Position numbers and translations under genes: made by a program
Assembly (NCBI RefSeq): GCF_900100535.1
Contig: NZ_FNDG01000004.1
Location: 124,001 to 188,000 of the forward strand
Direction of reading: 5' to 3'
DNA from: Phytopseudomonas flavescens
Lineage (GTDB): Bacteria > Pseudomonadota > Gammaproteobacteria > Pseudomonadales > Pseudomonadaceae
DNA length: 64,000 bases
Notes under the pieces: model-generated
Databases searched by the model: none
What the model was told of the DNA's origin: nothing
The model's input: only the letters and a program-made list of their open reading frames with translations
In this document: piece after piece, positions 49,908 through 58,762 of the stretch
How the letters are laid out: every line of letters starts with the position of its first letter
How positions within the stretch are numbered: position 1 is the stretch's first letter

Positions 49908-50528
49908 ATGCTGAAAATATGGGGCCGCAAGAACTCCAGCAACGTGCGCAAGGTACTGTGGTGTGCCGAGGAAGCCGGTGTCGGCTATCAGCGGCTGGAT
50001 GCCGGCGGCGCGTTCGGTGTGGTCGATCAACCCGAGTTCCTGGCACGCAATCCCAATGGGCAGGTGCCGGTGCTCGAGGACGGTGACCTGCTGCTCTGGG
50101 AGTCCAACAGCATCGTCCGTTACCTGGCGGCCGCCTATGCGCCGGGCCTGCTCTATCGCGAAGACCCGGCCACTCGTGCGCGGGGCGACAAGTGGATGGA
50201 CTGGACGACGTCCAGCTTCGCCGGTGAGTTCCGCACGTTGTTCTGGGGCACCCTGCGTACCCCGCCCGAACAGCGGGACCGGGCCGCGATCGAGGCTGCC
50301 CGGCAGCGTTGCATTGCACTTCTCGCGGTACCCGAGCAGGCGCTGGGCGAGCATGACTATCTGTCCGGCGACACCTTCGGCATGGGCGACATTCCCCTCG
50401 GCAGCTTCATCTATGCCTGGTTCGAGATGCCCATCGAGCGACCGCCGCAGGCCAACCTGCAGGCCTGGTATGCGCGGCTGCTTGAACGGCCCGCGTACCG
50501 GCGCGCGGTGATGAGCGAACTGACCTGA
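49908..50528 (+). CDS. glutathione S-transferase family protein
   Basis: 206 residues with an N-terminal thioredoxin-like domain (LKIWGRKNSSNVRKVLWCAEEAG...NPNGQVPVLEDGDLLLWESNSIVRYLA) and a C-terminal helical domain (YLSGDTFGMGDIPLG). The Ser residues of NSSNVRK are the likely glutathione-activating group. AAGGACAGGTAGC precedes the ATG. Substrate unknown; followed by an ABC exporter 76 bp on. Confidence 0.92.
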   Translation: MLKIWGRKNSSNVRKVLWCAEEAGVGYQRLDAGGAFGVVDQPEFLARNPNGQVPVLEDGDLLLWESNSIVRYLAAAYAPGLLYREDPATRARGDKWMDWTTSSFAGEFRTLFWGTLRTPPEQRDRAAIEAARQRCIALLAVPEQALGEHDYLSGDTFGMGDIPLGSFIYAWFEMPIERPPQANLQAWYARLLERPAYRRAVMSELT

Positions 50529-50604
50529 CTGCGCCATTGCGTTGCAATGTTTGCGCGCTAACCCCCCTCTAAACCCTGTCATTTTTCATGCGTGCGTATC
50601 CTTT

Positions 50605-51537
50605 ATGAGTACTGCTCTGTCGATTCGGCAGCTGACCAAAACCTATGGCAATGGCTTCCAGGCCTTGCACGGCCTCGACCTCGATGTGGCCGAAGGGGAT
50701 TTCTTCGCCTTGCTCGGCCCTAACGGTGCCGGTAAATCCACCACCATCGGCATCCTCTCGACGCTGGTGAACAAGTCCAGCGGCACGGTCAAGGTGTTCG
50801 GCCATGACCTGGACACCCAGCCCGCCGCGCTCAAGCGCTGCATCGGCGTGGTGCCCCAGGAGTTCAACTTCAACCAGTTCGAGAAGGTCTTCGACATCGT
50901 CGTGACCCAGGCCGGGTATTACGGCATCCCGGCACGCCTGGCCGGGGAGCGCGCCGAGCAATACCTCAATCAGCTTGGCCTGTGGGACAAGCGCGAGGTG
51001 GCCTCGCGGGAGCTGTCCGGCGGCATGAAGCGGCGGCTGATGATCGCCAGGGCGCTGGTGCATCAGCCACGGCTGCTGATCCTCGACGAACCGACCGCGG
51101 GGGTCGATATCGAGCTGCGCCGCTCGATGTGGAGCTTCCTCACGGATCTCAACGAGCAGGGCATCACCATCATTCTCACCACCCACTACCTGGAGGAAGC
51201 CGAACAGTTGTGTCGCAACATCGGCATCATCGACCACGGGCGGATCGTCGAGAACACCAGCATGAAATCGCTGCTGAGCAAGCTGCACGTGGAGACCTTC
51301 CTGCTCGACCTCAAGGACACCCTGGCGGTCGTCCCTGAATTGCACGGTTATCCCGCCAGGATCGTCGACCCTCACACCCTCGAGGTTCAGGTGGACAAGA
51401 GCCGCGGTGTCACCGAACTGTTCAGTCAGCTGTCGGCACACGGCATCGAGGTGTCGAGCCTGCGCAACAAGAACAACCGCCTCGAGGAACTGTTCGTGTC
51501 CCTGGTCGAGAAGAACCTGTCGAAGGTGGCCGTATGA
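50605..51537 (+). CDS. ABC exporter ATPase (YadG-like)
   Basis: 310-residue ATP-binding subunit: Walker A GPNGAGKST, Q loop GVVPQEFNFNQFE, signature ELSGGMKRRLMIARAL, Walker B LLILDEPTAGVD and switch His in ILTTHYLEEAEQ. A C-terminal extension (about 230-310) is usual in exporters of this group. ATG at 50605 (MSTALSIRQL). Its stop overlaps the permease start (ATGA). Transported substrate unknown. Confidence 0.93.
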   Translation: MSTALSIRQLTKTYGNGFQALHGLDLDVAEGDFFALLGPNGAGKSTTIGILSTLVNKSSGTVKVFGHDLDTQPAALKRCIGVVPQEFNFNQFEKVFDIVVTQAGYYGIPARLAGERAEQYLNQLGLWDKREVASRELSGGMKRRLMIARALVHQPRLLILDEPTAGVDIELRRSMWSFLTDLNEQGITIILTTHYLEEAEQLCRNIGIIDHGRIVENTSMKSLLSKLHVETFLLDLKDTLAVVPELHGYPARIVDPHTLEVQVDKSRGVTELFSQLSAHGIEVSSLRNKNNRLEELFVSLVEKNLSKVAV

Positions 51538-52322
51538 GTCGCCAGCAATCCGAATTCAGCGCCAACCTGGTGGCATTGCGCACCATCGTCTACCGCGAAG
51601 TGCGTCGTTTCACCCGCATCTGGCCACAGACCCTGCTGCCGCCGGCGATCACCATGGTCCTGTACTTCGTGATCTTCGGGAACCTGATCGGTCGGCAGAT
51701 CGGTGACATGGACGGCTTCACCTACATGGAGTACATCGTGCCGGGGCTGATCATGATGTCGGTGATCACCAACGCCTATGGCAACGTGGTGTCGAGTTTC
51801 TTCGGCAGCAAGTTCCAGCGTTCGGTGGAGGAACTGATGGTCTCGCCGGTGTCGCCGCACACCATTCTTGTCGGCTACGTCACCGGTGGCGTACTGCGCG
51901 GGCTGGCGGTGGGCGTGATCGTGACGTTGCTGTCGCTGTTCTTCACCCATCTGCAGGTGCACCACCTCGGGCTGACGGTGCTGGTGGTGCTGTTGACCGC
52001 GACGATCTTCTCGCTCGGCGGTTTCGTCAACGCGGTGTTCGCACGCAATTTCGACGACATTTCGATCATCCCGACCTTCGTGCTGACCCCGCTGACCTAC
52101 CTGGGCGGCGTGTTCTATTCGATCAGCCTGCTGCCGCCGTTCTGGCAGACCGTGTCGATGGTCAACCCGGTGCTGCACATGGTCAACGCCTTCCGCTACG
52201 GCATCCTCGGCGTATCGGACATTCGCATCGGCACCGCGATCGGCTTCATGTTGGTCGCCACGACGGTGCTCTACGTGCTGTGCGTGCGCCTGCTGGTCAG
52301 TGGGCGTGGCATGCGCCAGTGA
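51534..52322 (+). CDS. ABC-2 type exporter permease (YadH-like)
   Basis: 262-residue inner-membrane subunit with about six helices; residues such as GSKFQRSVEELMVSPVSPHTI and the ABC-2 signature near FVLTPLTYLGGVFYSISLLP are typical. Pairs with the ATPase just upstream through a 4-base overlap. Orthologues lie beside the same GST in P. aeruginosa. Confidence 0.93.
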   Translation: MSRQQSEFSANLVALRTIVYREVRRFTRIWPQTLLPPAITMVLYFVIFGNLIGRQIGDMDGFTYMEYIVPGLIMMSVITNAYGNVVSSFFGSKFQRSVEELMVSPVSPHTILVGYVTGGVLRGLAVGVIVTLLSLFFTHLQVHHLGLTVLVVLLTATIFSLGGFVNAVFARNFDDISIIPTFVLTPLTYLGGVFYSISLLPPFWQTVSMVNPVLHMVNAFRYGILGVSDIRIGTAIGFMLVATTVLYVLCVRLLVSGRGMRQ

Positions 52323-52412
52323 ACGGCGCGCAAGGAGGCACGCTGCCCATGGACGCCCTCTGGCTGCAAGCTTGTTGTTCTTAGCCTGGCTGGCCCGCAG
52401 TAGCGGGGTTGA

Positions 52413-53048
52413 TCAGAACGCTGCCTGGCACTCGAAGCGCAGCCGTTCGCCGCTCTGCGGGTGGGTCAGGCTGAGCATGCTGGCGTGCAGGCACAGGCGC
52501 GGGTAGGCGGCCAGGGCCTGTTGGTGGGCATACAGGCCGTCACCGAGCAGCGGGTGACCGATGGACAGCATGTGTACGCGCAACTGATGCGAGCGGCCGG
52601 TGATCGGGGTCAGTTCGACGCGGCTGTGCTCGGCATGGCGTTCGAGTACGCGCCAGAAGGTCAGGGCGTGCTTGCCCTGCTCATGGTCGACCACGTGGCG
52701 CGGCTTGGTCGGCGGATCGTAGCGCAGTGGCAGGTCGATGCTGCCGCTTTCGCCGTCCGGCGAGCCCCAGCAGAGGGCGGTGTAGGCCTTTTCCGTCTCG
52801 CGGTCGTGGAACTGTCGGGACAGCTCGCGGTGGCTGTCGACATCACGGGCGAGGACGATCAGGCCGGAGGTTTCCCAATCGAGGCGGTGCACGATGCGCG
52901 CTTCGGGGTAGCCGTTCTCCTGCAGGCGGGTGACCAGGCAGTCCTTGTTGTCTTCGGCGCGGCCGGGCACCGAGAGCAGCAGGGTGGGCTTGTTGATCAC
53001 CAGCAGGGCAGCATCCTGATGGACGATTTCGATTTGGCTGAGCGGCAT
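52413..53048 (-). CDS. rluA: RluA-type pseudouridine synthase
   Basis: Isomerises a uridine in 23S rRNA (position 746 in E. coli) and tRNA position 32. 211 residues: catalytic Asp in VHRLDWETSGLIVLAR, then LTPITGRSHQLRVHMLSIGHPLLGD, both RluA signatures. No S4 domain, which fits RluA rather than RluC/RluD. ATG 53048 (MPLSQIEIVHQD) is used; a longer frame to 53102 overlaps a repeat. The next gene upstream in the same direction is minE. Confidence 0.92.
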   Translation of the reverse strand: MPLSQIEIVHQDAALLVINKPTLLLSVPGRAEDNKDCLVTRLQENGYPEARIVHRLDWETSGLIVLARDVDSHRELSRQFHDRETEKAYTALCWGSPDGESGSIDLPLRYDPPTKPRHVVDHEQGKHALTFWRVLERHAEHSRVELTPITGRSHQLRVHMLSIGHPLLGDGLYAHQQALAAYPRLCLHASMLSLTHPQSGERLRFECQAAF

Positions 53049-53148
53049 GGGCGTTCTTTCGGTTGGGCGGTAAAAACGAAAAGCGGCCATCGAGGCCGCC
53101 ATTCGTTGAACGGATTACCGCAGAGGTCGATGTCGTCTCCGGCATCGC

Positions 53149-53223
53149 CTGGTGGGTTACGCAGCGCACTGAATCCGGTTGTGAAGCGAATGCCACCACC
53201 AGGCGCCGCTAACCCACCCTACG
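53149..53223. repeat. GGTGGGTTA...TAACCCACC inverted-repeat element
   Basis: TGGTGGGTTACGC (53149-53162) is an inverted match to GCTAACCCACCCTACG (53208-53223), with about 45 bases between. Sequences of the form GTAGGGTGGGTTA...TAACCCACC are familiar non-coding repeats in proteobacteria. Confidence 0.7.
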
Positions 53224-53232
53224 GTATGCGGA

Positions 53233-53487
53233 TCAACGATCCGGGAGGGTGATGTTCAACTCCAGAATCGAACAGCTGCCCTGATTCTCAAGGGCGACCT
53301 GAACCTGATCGGAGTCGATGGCGACGTACTTGCGGATCACTTCGACCAGTTCCTGCTGCAGGGCAGGCAGGTAGTCCGGTTGAGTGCGCTGGCCACGTTC
53401 GTGGGCGACGATGATCTGCAGGCGCTCTTTGGCGATGGAGGCAGTGGCTTCCTTCTTGCGCGAACGCAAGAAGTCAAAAATATTCAT
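53233..53487 (-). CDS. minE: cell division topological specificity factor
   Basis: 84-residue protein that drives MinCD oscillation so that the Z-ring forms at mid-cell. N-terminal membrane-targeting [31 protein letters not shown] (the MinD contact helix is RLQIIVAHE), C-terminal dimer region [17 protein letters not shown]. The start overlaps the minD stop by 4 bases. Confidence 0.97.
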   Translation of the reverse strand: MNIFDFLRSRKKEATASIAKERLQIIVAHERGQRTQPDYLPALQQELVEVIRKYVAIDSDQVQVALENQGSCSILELNITLPDR

Positions 53488-54299
53488 TCGCGACCTCCAA
53501 ATAGACGTTGCAGGAAGCCCTGCTTCTTCACATCAAGGAAGCGGTGCGCCACTTCCTTGCCAAGCAGGCGATCCACCGCATCGCTGTAGGCCTGGCCGGC
53601 GTCGCTCTGGTCATCGAGAATCACCGGAACGCCCTGGTTGGACGCCTTGAGCACGGCCTGGGACTCCGGGATGACGCCGAGCAGACGGATGGCGAGGATT
53701 TCCTCGACGTCTTCCACGCCGAGCATTTCCCCACGGGTCACGCGCTCCGGGTTGTAACGGGTCAGCAGCAGGTGTTCCTTGATCGGTTCGCCGCCCTGTT
53801 CGGCGCGACGGGATTTGCTGGCCAGCAGGCCGAGCATGCGGTCGGAGTCACGTACCGAGGACACTTCCGGGTTGGTCACCACGATGGCTTCGTCGGCGAA
53901 GTACATGGCCAGGTGGGCGCCTTTCTCGATACCGGCCGGCGAGTCGCAGACCACGTATTCGAAGTTTTCACGCAGTTCGTTGATGACCTTCTCGACGCCT
54001 TCCTGAGTCAGGGCGTCCTTGTCACGGGTCTGGCTGGCGGCCAGCACGTAGAGGTTCTCGAGGCGTTTGTCCTTGATCAGGGCCTGGGTCAGGGTGGCCT
54101 CACCATTGACGACGTTGACGAAGTCGTACACCACGCGGCGTTCGCAGCCCATGATCAGGTCGAGGTTACGCAGGCCGACGTCGAAGTCGACGATGACGGT
54201 CTTGTGGCCGCGCAGGGCGAGGCCGGTACCGATGGCGGCGCTGGTGGTGGTTTTACCGACGCCACCCTTGCCGGAAGTGACTACGAGGATCTTGGCCAA
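53484..54299 (-). CDS. minD: septum site-determining ATPase
   Basis: 271-residue ParA/MinD ATPase; ATP-bound dimers sit on the membrane and recruit MinC or MinE. Deviant Walker [16 protein letters not shown], Walker B region [20 protein letters not shown], and the C-terminal amphipathic membrane helix [20 protein letters not shown] precedes the start. Coupled to minE, but separated from minC by 222 bases. Confidence 0.97.
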   Translation of the reverse strand: MAKILVVTSGKGGVGKTTTSAAIGTGLALRGHKTVIVDFDVGLRNLDLIMGCERRVVYDFVNVVNGEATLTQALIKDKRLENLYVLAASQTRDKDALTQEGVEKVINELRENFEYVVCDSPAGIEKGAHLAMYFADEAIVVTNPEVSSVRDSDRMLGLLASKSRRAEQGGEPIKEHLLLTRYNPERVTRGEMLGVEDVEEILAIRLLGVIPESQAVLKASNQGVPVILDDQSDAGQAYSDAVDRLLGKEVAHRFLDVKKQGFLQRLFGGRE

Positions 54300-54521
54300 G
54301 GTGATTCACCCCAAAAATGAATAAAAAGCAGGAACCTGCCAGCGACTGGCGGTCTGTCGAAAAAATCGGTAGCGGGCTCTGGCATGGCTCGCGAGGCGGA
54401 AAAAGCGCTGCACTTCAGGTGCCGAGCGATGCCAGGTGGCCATGTGCCGGTGATCGTTTTGACAGTCCGCCTGAAGGCTTCCAGGTGCCTTTGTGTCCGT
54501 TGAAAGTGGCGGCAGTATCCG

Positions 54522-55256
54522 TTAAAGACGGGTGATGTTCAACACGTCACCCGTCAGGCCGACCTGTACCGCACGCCCCCAGTTCGGGTCGCGACGCAGG
54601 TCTTCGGCGACCTTGTACTGGCCAGCGATGGAAAGCAGTTCAGCCCCCATCTGCTGGCAGAAGATCCGCGCCTGACGATTGCCCTTGACCCCGGCCAGAG
54701 CCCGGCCGCGCATCGGGGCGTAAACATGGATGTTGCCATCTGCGAGAAGTTCCGCGCCGGCACTGACCGGGGCCAGTACCACCAGGTCACAGCCCTGGGC
54801 GTAGATCTGCTGGCCGCCGCGCACCGGCGTGGTGATCACCCGGGTCGGTTTGACTTCCGGCTCGGGCGGCTTGGCGGGTGGCTGTGGCGGCTTAGGTGCC
54901 GGGTCGATGACCCGCTCGCGGGCGCCGGAAGGCGGCAGCACCGGCAGGTCCAGCGCATTGGCGGCGGCGATGTCGTCTTCGCGGCTGGCGCGCACGGCCA
55001 GGGTGCGCAGGCCATGCTTGCGGCACAGGGTCATCAGCTCGCCGAGATCGAGGGTGCCTTCATCACTGGGCAATTTGTCGAGAGCCAGCACCAGCGGGGT
55101 ATTGCTGAAGAAGTTCGGGGCCTGAGCGACTTTCTCCGCCAGTTGCAGGTCGAGGCGGGCGAGGTCGTTGTGCGCCAGTTCCATCACGGTGATGGCCAGC
55201 ATGCTGCCTTTGAGCTGGAACACGGGGTCTTGGTCGAGGAGATCAGCTTGGCTCAT
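54522..55256 (-). CDS. minC: septum site-determining inhibitor
   Basis: 244-residue inhibitor of FtsZ polymerisation away from mid-cell. N-terminal FtsZ-inhibiting domain (about 1-110), Pro-rich linker (about 118-135, [12 protein letters not shown]), and the C-terminal beta-helix domain that binds MinD ([45 protein letters not shown]...). Length normal. First gene of minCDE. Confidence 0.96.
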   Translation of the reverse strand: MSQADLLDQDPVFQLKGSMLAITVMELAHNDLARLDLQLAEKVAQAPNFFSNTPLVLALDKLPSDEGTLDLGELMTLCRKHGLRTLAVRASREDDIAAANALDLPVLPPSGARERVIDPAPKPPQPPAKPPEPEVKPTRVITTPVRGGQQIYAQGCDLVVLAPVSAGAELLADGNIHVYAPMRGRALAGVKGNRQARIFCQQMGAELLSIAGQYKVAEDLRRDPNWGRAVQVGLTGDVLNITRL

Positions 55257-55606
55257 GGTCTGCCTGATACGGCCTTGGAAAAGTAGCGGGACTTATAACG
55301 AGAACGGCTGCCGGGCTCAAGCGTAAAAAGCCTCGGGTGTCGCCACCGGTGCGGCCTGAGCCCAGGGTCGTGCAGCGCTGCTCCTGCGCTTGCAGGGTAC
55401 CGCGCCAAGGGCTCGCAGGGCAGGGCGGTGCAACTGTTCTCCAACGAACAGCTGATCAGCAGCCTGCATGGCGCGGTACAGGAGCGATCGCCCGTGTATG
55501 TTTCAAGTCATTGATTGGTAAAGGGTTATCGAATGGCATGGTTTGTGATTCGGAAGTTGTAGAGGCTGCGCCGAGGCGCCGCGAATCACTGCGTACCGGA
55601 GGATCC
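55257..55606. other. intergenic region between minC and the monooxygenase operon
   Basis: 350 bases that must hold the promoters of both divergent units. No clear pair of boxes is seen for either. An open frame at 55323-55514 (ending AVQLFSNEQLISSLHG...VSSH) has coding-like codon use but no start or SD, and may be a gene remnant. TGGCATGGTTTGTGA at 55534-55548 is only a poor sigma54 match. Confidence 0.5.
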
Positions 55607-57010
55607 ATGCCACGCGAAATTCGTTTGAACGCGTTCGAAATGAACTGTGTCGGTCACCAGTCGCCCGGGCTGTGGGCTCACCCTCGCGATCGCGCCTGGC
55701 AGTACAAGGATCTGTCCTACTGGACCGATCTGGCCAAACTGCTGGAGCGCGGCAAATTCGATGGCATCTTCATCGCCGACGTGATCGGCATCTATGACGT
55801 ACTGGGTGGCAACGGCGACGCCGCCATTCGCCAAGCCACCCAGGTGCCGGTCAACGACCCGCTGGCGCTGATCACTCCCATGGCGCTGGTCACCGAGCAC
55901 CTGGGCTTCGGTCTGACCGCCTCGTTGACCTTCGAACATCCGTACCCGTTCGCCCGGCGTCTGTCGACTCTCGATCACCTGACCAAGGGGCGCATCGGCT
56001 GGAACATCGTCACGTCCTACCTGGACAGCGGGGCGCGCAATCTCGGGCAGAAGGCCCTGAGCGACCACGATGCGCGTTACGACTATGCCGAGGAGTACCT
56101 GGAGGTGCTCTACAAGCTGTTCGAAGGCAGCTGGGAGGAGGATGCCGTGGTGCGGGACCGGGTGCGCGGCATTTTCAGCGACCCGAGCAAGATTCATGAG
56201 ATCGGCCACCACGGCAAGCATTTTCAGGTGCCTGGCATTCATCTGTGCGAGCCATCACCACAGCGCACGCCGCTGCTCTATCAGGCTGGCGCGTCGAACC
56301 GCGGCAAGGCGTTCGCGGCGGGCCATGCCGAGTGCGTGTTCGTCGCGGCGCCGTCCAAGGTGACGCTGAAGAAGACCGTGGCCGATATTCGTCGCCGCGC
56401 TGCGGAAGCCGGACGTGATCCGCGCAAGGTGCTGATCTTCAACCTGCAGACGGTGATCGTCGACGAGACCGACGCCAAGGCCCAAGCCAAATGGCAGGAG
56501 CTCAAGAGCTACAGCAGCTACGAGGGTGCCCTGGCGCTGATCTCGGGCTGGACCGGAATCGATTTCGCCCAGTACCGCCCCGATCAGGTGCTCAAGCATA
56601 TTCATACCAATGCCATCCAGTCCGCAGTGGAGACGTTCTCCACCGCGGACCCGGGCAAGCAGTGGACGGTACAGGAACTGGCCGACTGGGTCGGAATCGG
56701 CGGTTTCGGGCCTCTCATCGTCGGCAGTGCGCAAACCGTGGCCGATGAACTGCAGGCCTGGGTCGAGGAAACCGACGTGGACGGTTTCAACTTCGCCTAT
56801 GCGCTGGCCCACGAGACGTTCAGCGATGTGGTCGAGTGGCTGGTCCCTGAGCTGCAGAAGCGTGGCGTCTACAAGACCGAGTACGCACCGGGCACCCTGC
56901 GGGAAAAACTCTTCGGCGAGGGGCCGCGCCTGCCGGAAAGCCACCCGGCCGCTGCCTATCGTGACCTGCAGGCGCTGTCTGCGCGTACCGCCAAGGCGGC
57001 ATCGGCGTGA
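55607..57010 (+). CDS. LLM-class flavin-dependent monooxygenase (NtaA/SnaA/DszA family)
   Basis: 467-residue TIM-barrel monooxygenase that would use FMNH2 from a separate reductase. Family features: MNCVGHQSPGLWAHPRDRAWQYKDLSYW, HPYPFARRLSTLDHLTKGRIGWNIVTSYLDSGARNLG, and GSAQTVADELQAWVEETDVDGFNFAYA. Members oxidise nitrilotriacetate, dibenzothiophene sulfone or pristinamycin precursors, so the substrate cannot be predicted. GGAGGATCC precedes ATG 55607. It heads a transport operon; no flavin reductase gene is visible in the window. Confidence 0.9.
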   Translation: MPREIRLNAFEMNCVGHQSPGLWAHPRDRAWQYKDLSYWTDLAKLLERGKFDGIFIADVIGIYDVLGGNGDAAIRQATQVPVNDPLALITPMALVTEHLGFGLTASLTFEHPYPFARRLSTLDHLTKGRIGWNIVTSYLDSGARNLGQKALSDHDARYDYAEEYLEVLYKLFEGSWEEDAVVRDRVRGIFSDPSKIHEIGHHGKHFQVPGIHLCEPSPQRTPLLYQAGASNRGKAFAAGHAECVFVAAPSKVTLKKTVADIRRRAAEAGRDPRKVLIFNLQTVIVDETDAKAQAKWQELKSYSSYEGALALISGWTGIDFAQYRPDQVLKHIHTNAIQSAVETFSTADPGKQWTVQELADWVGIGGFGPLIVGSAQTVADELQAWVEETDVDGFNFAYALAHETFSDVVEWLVPELQKRGVYKTEYAPGTLREKLFGEGPRLPESHPAAAYRDLQALSARTAKAASA

Positions 57011-57026
57011 TCGGCGAGGAGTGCAC

Positions 57027-57986
57027 ATGAGCGTACACGAACTGAACCCCGTGCCTGTCGATCAGGTGCCCGACGAGGCCCTGGCCCAGCTGCAGCGCTG
57101 GGCGGCGCAGCAGCCGCTGGGCATCGCCCTGCGCCATCGACGCCGGGGCCAATGGAAGGCCTGGCGCTGGATCGATGTATCGCGCGAGGTGGAGCGCAAG
57201 GCGGCGCTGCTGAGCCAGCAGGGCTTCACGGCGGGATCACGGCTGGCGCTCAGCGGCGCTTATGAGCCGACCCTGCTGTTGCTGGCCCTGGCGGCGAAGA
57301 GGCTTGGTGGCCATATCCAGCTGATTTCCCGATACAGCCGCGGCGAGACGCTGCGTCGTCAGTGGCTGGTGGGCAGGGCGGCTTTCGCCTTCGTGCAACG
57401 GCGTGATCAGGCGGCCGCCTGGCTCGAAGCCCTGGCCGGCGAGAGCCGTCCGCTGATGCTGTTCTGCGCCCAGCCGGTGAGCGTCAGCAAAGGCGCCTTG
57501 CAGGTGGTGGCGCTGGCGGAACTGATCGAAGGCCAACCCTCGCAGGACCGCTTGAGCTGGCGCCAGGCAGGCCGCGAAGCGGCGCTGTGGTGTGACGAGG
57601 GCAGCGAGTGGAGCGATGGACTGCATCTGTTGCTGCTGCACTGGCTGCAAGGCGGGCAGGGGCTGGCCTTCCCGGAGAGCAGCGAGTCGGCAGCCCGGGA
57701 TCGTCGCGAGATCGCCCCGCAAACCCTGTTGCTGTCGCCGCCACGTCTGCGAACCCTGGCCGCGGAGATCGAGGCTCGCCTGGCGCCCGTCGGCAGCTGG
57801 CGCCGGCGCCTGTGTGACTGGACGCTGCACGATCCACGCCGTGGTGTGCGGCGCTGGATCAAGACCCGTGTGCGCCAGTTGCTCGGCTTTCAGCGCTTGC
57901 AACGCATCGTCCAGGGTGCCCCGGGGCTGCCCAACGATGCCTCGGCTGCGCTGTGGATCCGTGAATACCTGGAGCGTGCCGCATGA
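57027..57986 (+). CDS. shortened AMP-binding-like protein, probably not catalytic
   Basis: 319 residues, related to the acyl-CoA-synthetase-like (AMP-binding) proteins usually about 650 residues long in this kind of ABC operon. The N-terminal part (GQWKAWRWIDVSREVERKAALLSQQGFTAG) and a later DRREIAPQTLLLSPPRL...LLGFQRLQRIVQGAPGLP can be matched to that family. The phosphate-loop motif (TSGTTGxPKG) is missing where expected, and the whole C-terminal lid domain is absent. GAGGAG precedes the ATG and the ATGA end overlaps the next gene, so it is still translated in the operon. Confidence 0.75.
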   Translation: MSVHELNPVPVDQVPDEALAQLQRWAAQQPLGIALRHRRRGQWKAWRWIDVSREVERKAALLSQQGFTAGSRLALSGAYEPTLLLLALAAKRLGGHIQLISRYSRGETLRRQWLVGRAAFAFVQRRDQAAAWLEALAGESRPLMLFCAQPVSVSKGALQVVALAELIEGQPSQDRLSWRQAGREAALWCDEGSEWSDGLHLLLLHWLQGGQGLAFPESSESAARDRREIAPQTLLLSPPRLRTLAAEIEARLAPVGSWRRRLCDWTLHDPRRGVRRWIKTRVRQLLGFQRLQRIVQGAPGLPNDASAALWIREYLERAA

Positions 57987-58762
57987 GCAGCGCTTGCTCG
58001 GCCATTCTCGATGTGCGCAATGTCTCCCTGTCATTCCAGGGGGTCAAGGCGATCTCCGATCTGTCGTTCCGCGTCCGGCGTGGCGAGATCTGCGCGCTGA
58101 TCGGCCCCAACGGGGCCGGCAAGAGCTCACTGCTGAACATTCTCAATGGGGTCTATCGGGCGGACGCCGGGGAGCTGCTGTTCAACGCCGAGCGCCTGGG
58201 GCGTATCCAGCCGCTCGGCGCTGCGCGACTGGGCATTGGCCGCACCTTTCAGAACAACGCGCTGTTCAAGAAGATGAGTGTGCGCGACAACCTGCTGACC
58301 GGCCTGTCGCGTTTCCAGCGCAGCTTTTTCCTCGAGCAGGCCCTGACGCTGCCCCGAGCGCGTCGCGAAGCTCGCGAGTTCGACCAACGGGCGGAAAGCA
58401 TTCTCGAGTTTCTCGAGCTGCAGCCCTGGCGTGATGTCGCCGTAGGCAGCCTGGCTTACGGCTTGCAGAAGCGCGTGGAACTCGGCCGGGCGCTGATCGC
58501 CCAGCCCACCCTGTTGCTGCTCGACGAGCCCATGGCCGGGATGAATGCGCAGGAGAAACAGGAAATGAGTCGCTTCATCGCCGACATCAATCGAGACCTG
58601 GGCACCACGGTGATTCTCATCGAACACGACATCAAGGTGGTCATGGGCCTGTCCACCCATGTGGTGGTCCTGGACTACGGCCGCAAGGTCGGCGACGGCA
58701 CGCCGGCCGAGGTGCAGGCCAACCCGGAGGTGATCGCGGCATACCTGGGAGTGACCCACTGA
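57983..58762 (+). CDS. branched-chain-type ABC importer ATPase (LivG-like)
   Basis: 259-residue cytoplasmic ATPase: Walker A GPNGAGKSSLLNIL, the LivG-type insertion FQNNALFKKMSVRDNLLTG, signature-like SLAYGLQKRVELGRAL (LSGGQ is replaced by LAYGL, as in other LivG), Walker B TLLLLDEPMAGMN and IEHDIKVVMGLS. It overlaps its neighbours by 4 bases upstream and 1 base downstream. Works with the two permeases and the second ATPase at the end of the window. Confidence 0.94.
   Translation: MSSACSAILDVRNVSLSFQGVKAISDLSFRVRRGEICALIGPNGAGKSSLLNILNGVYRADAGELLFNAERLGRIQPLGAARLGIGRTFQNNALFKKMSVRDNLLTGLSRFQRSFFLEQALTLPRARREAREFDQRAESILEFLELQPWRDVAVGSLAYGLQKRVELGRALIAQPTLLLLDEPMAGMNAQEKQEMSRFIADINRDLGTTVILIEHDIKVVMGLSTHVVVLDYGRKVGDGTPAEVQANPEVIAAYLGVTH

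Noticed and set aside
55534..55549. Possible sigma54 promoter before the monooxygenase gene
   Set aside because: TGGCATGGTTTGTGA has the GG of -24 but GA rather than GC at -12, so the essential contact is missing.
55337..55606. Longer N-terminus for the LLM monooxygenase
   Set aside because: The extra 90 residues do not resemble the family, and GGAGGATCC just before ATG 55607 gives a clear start.
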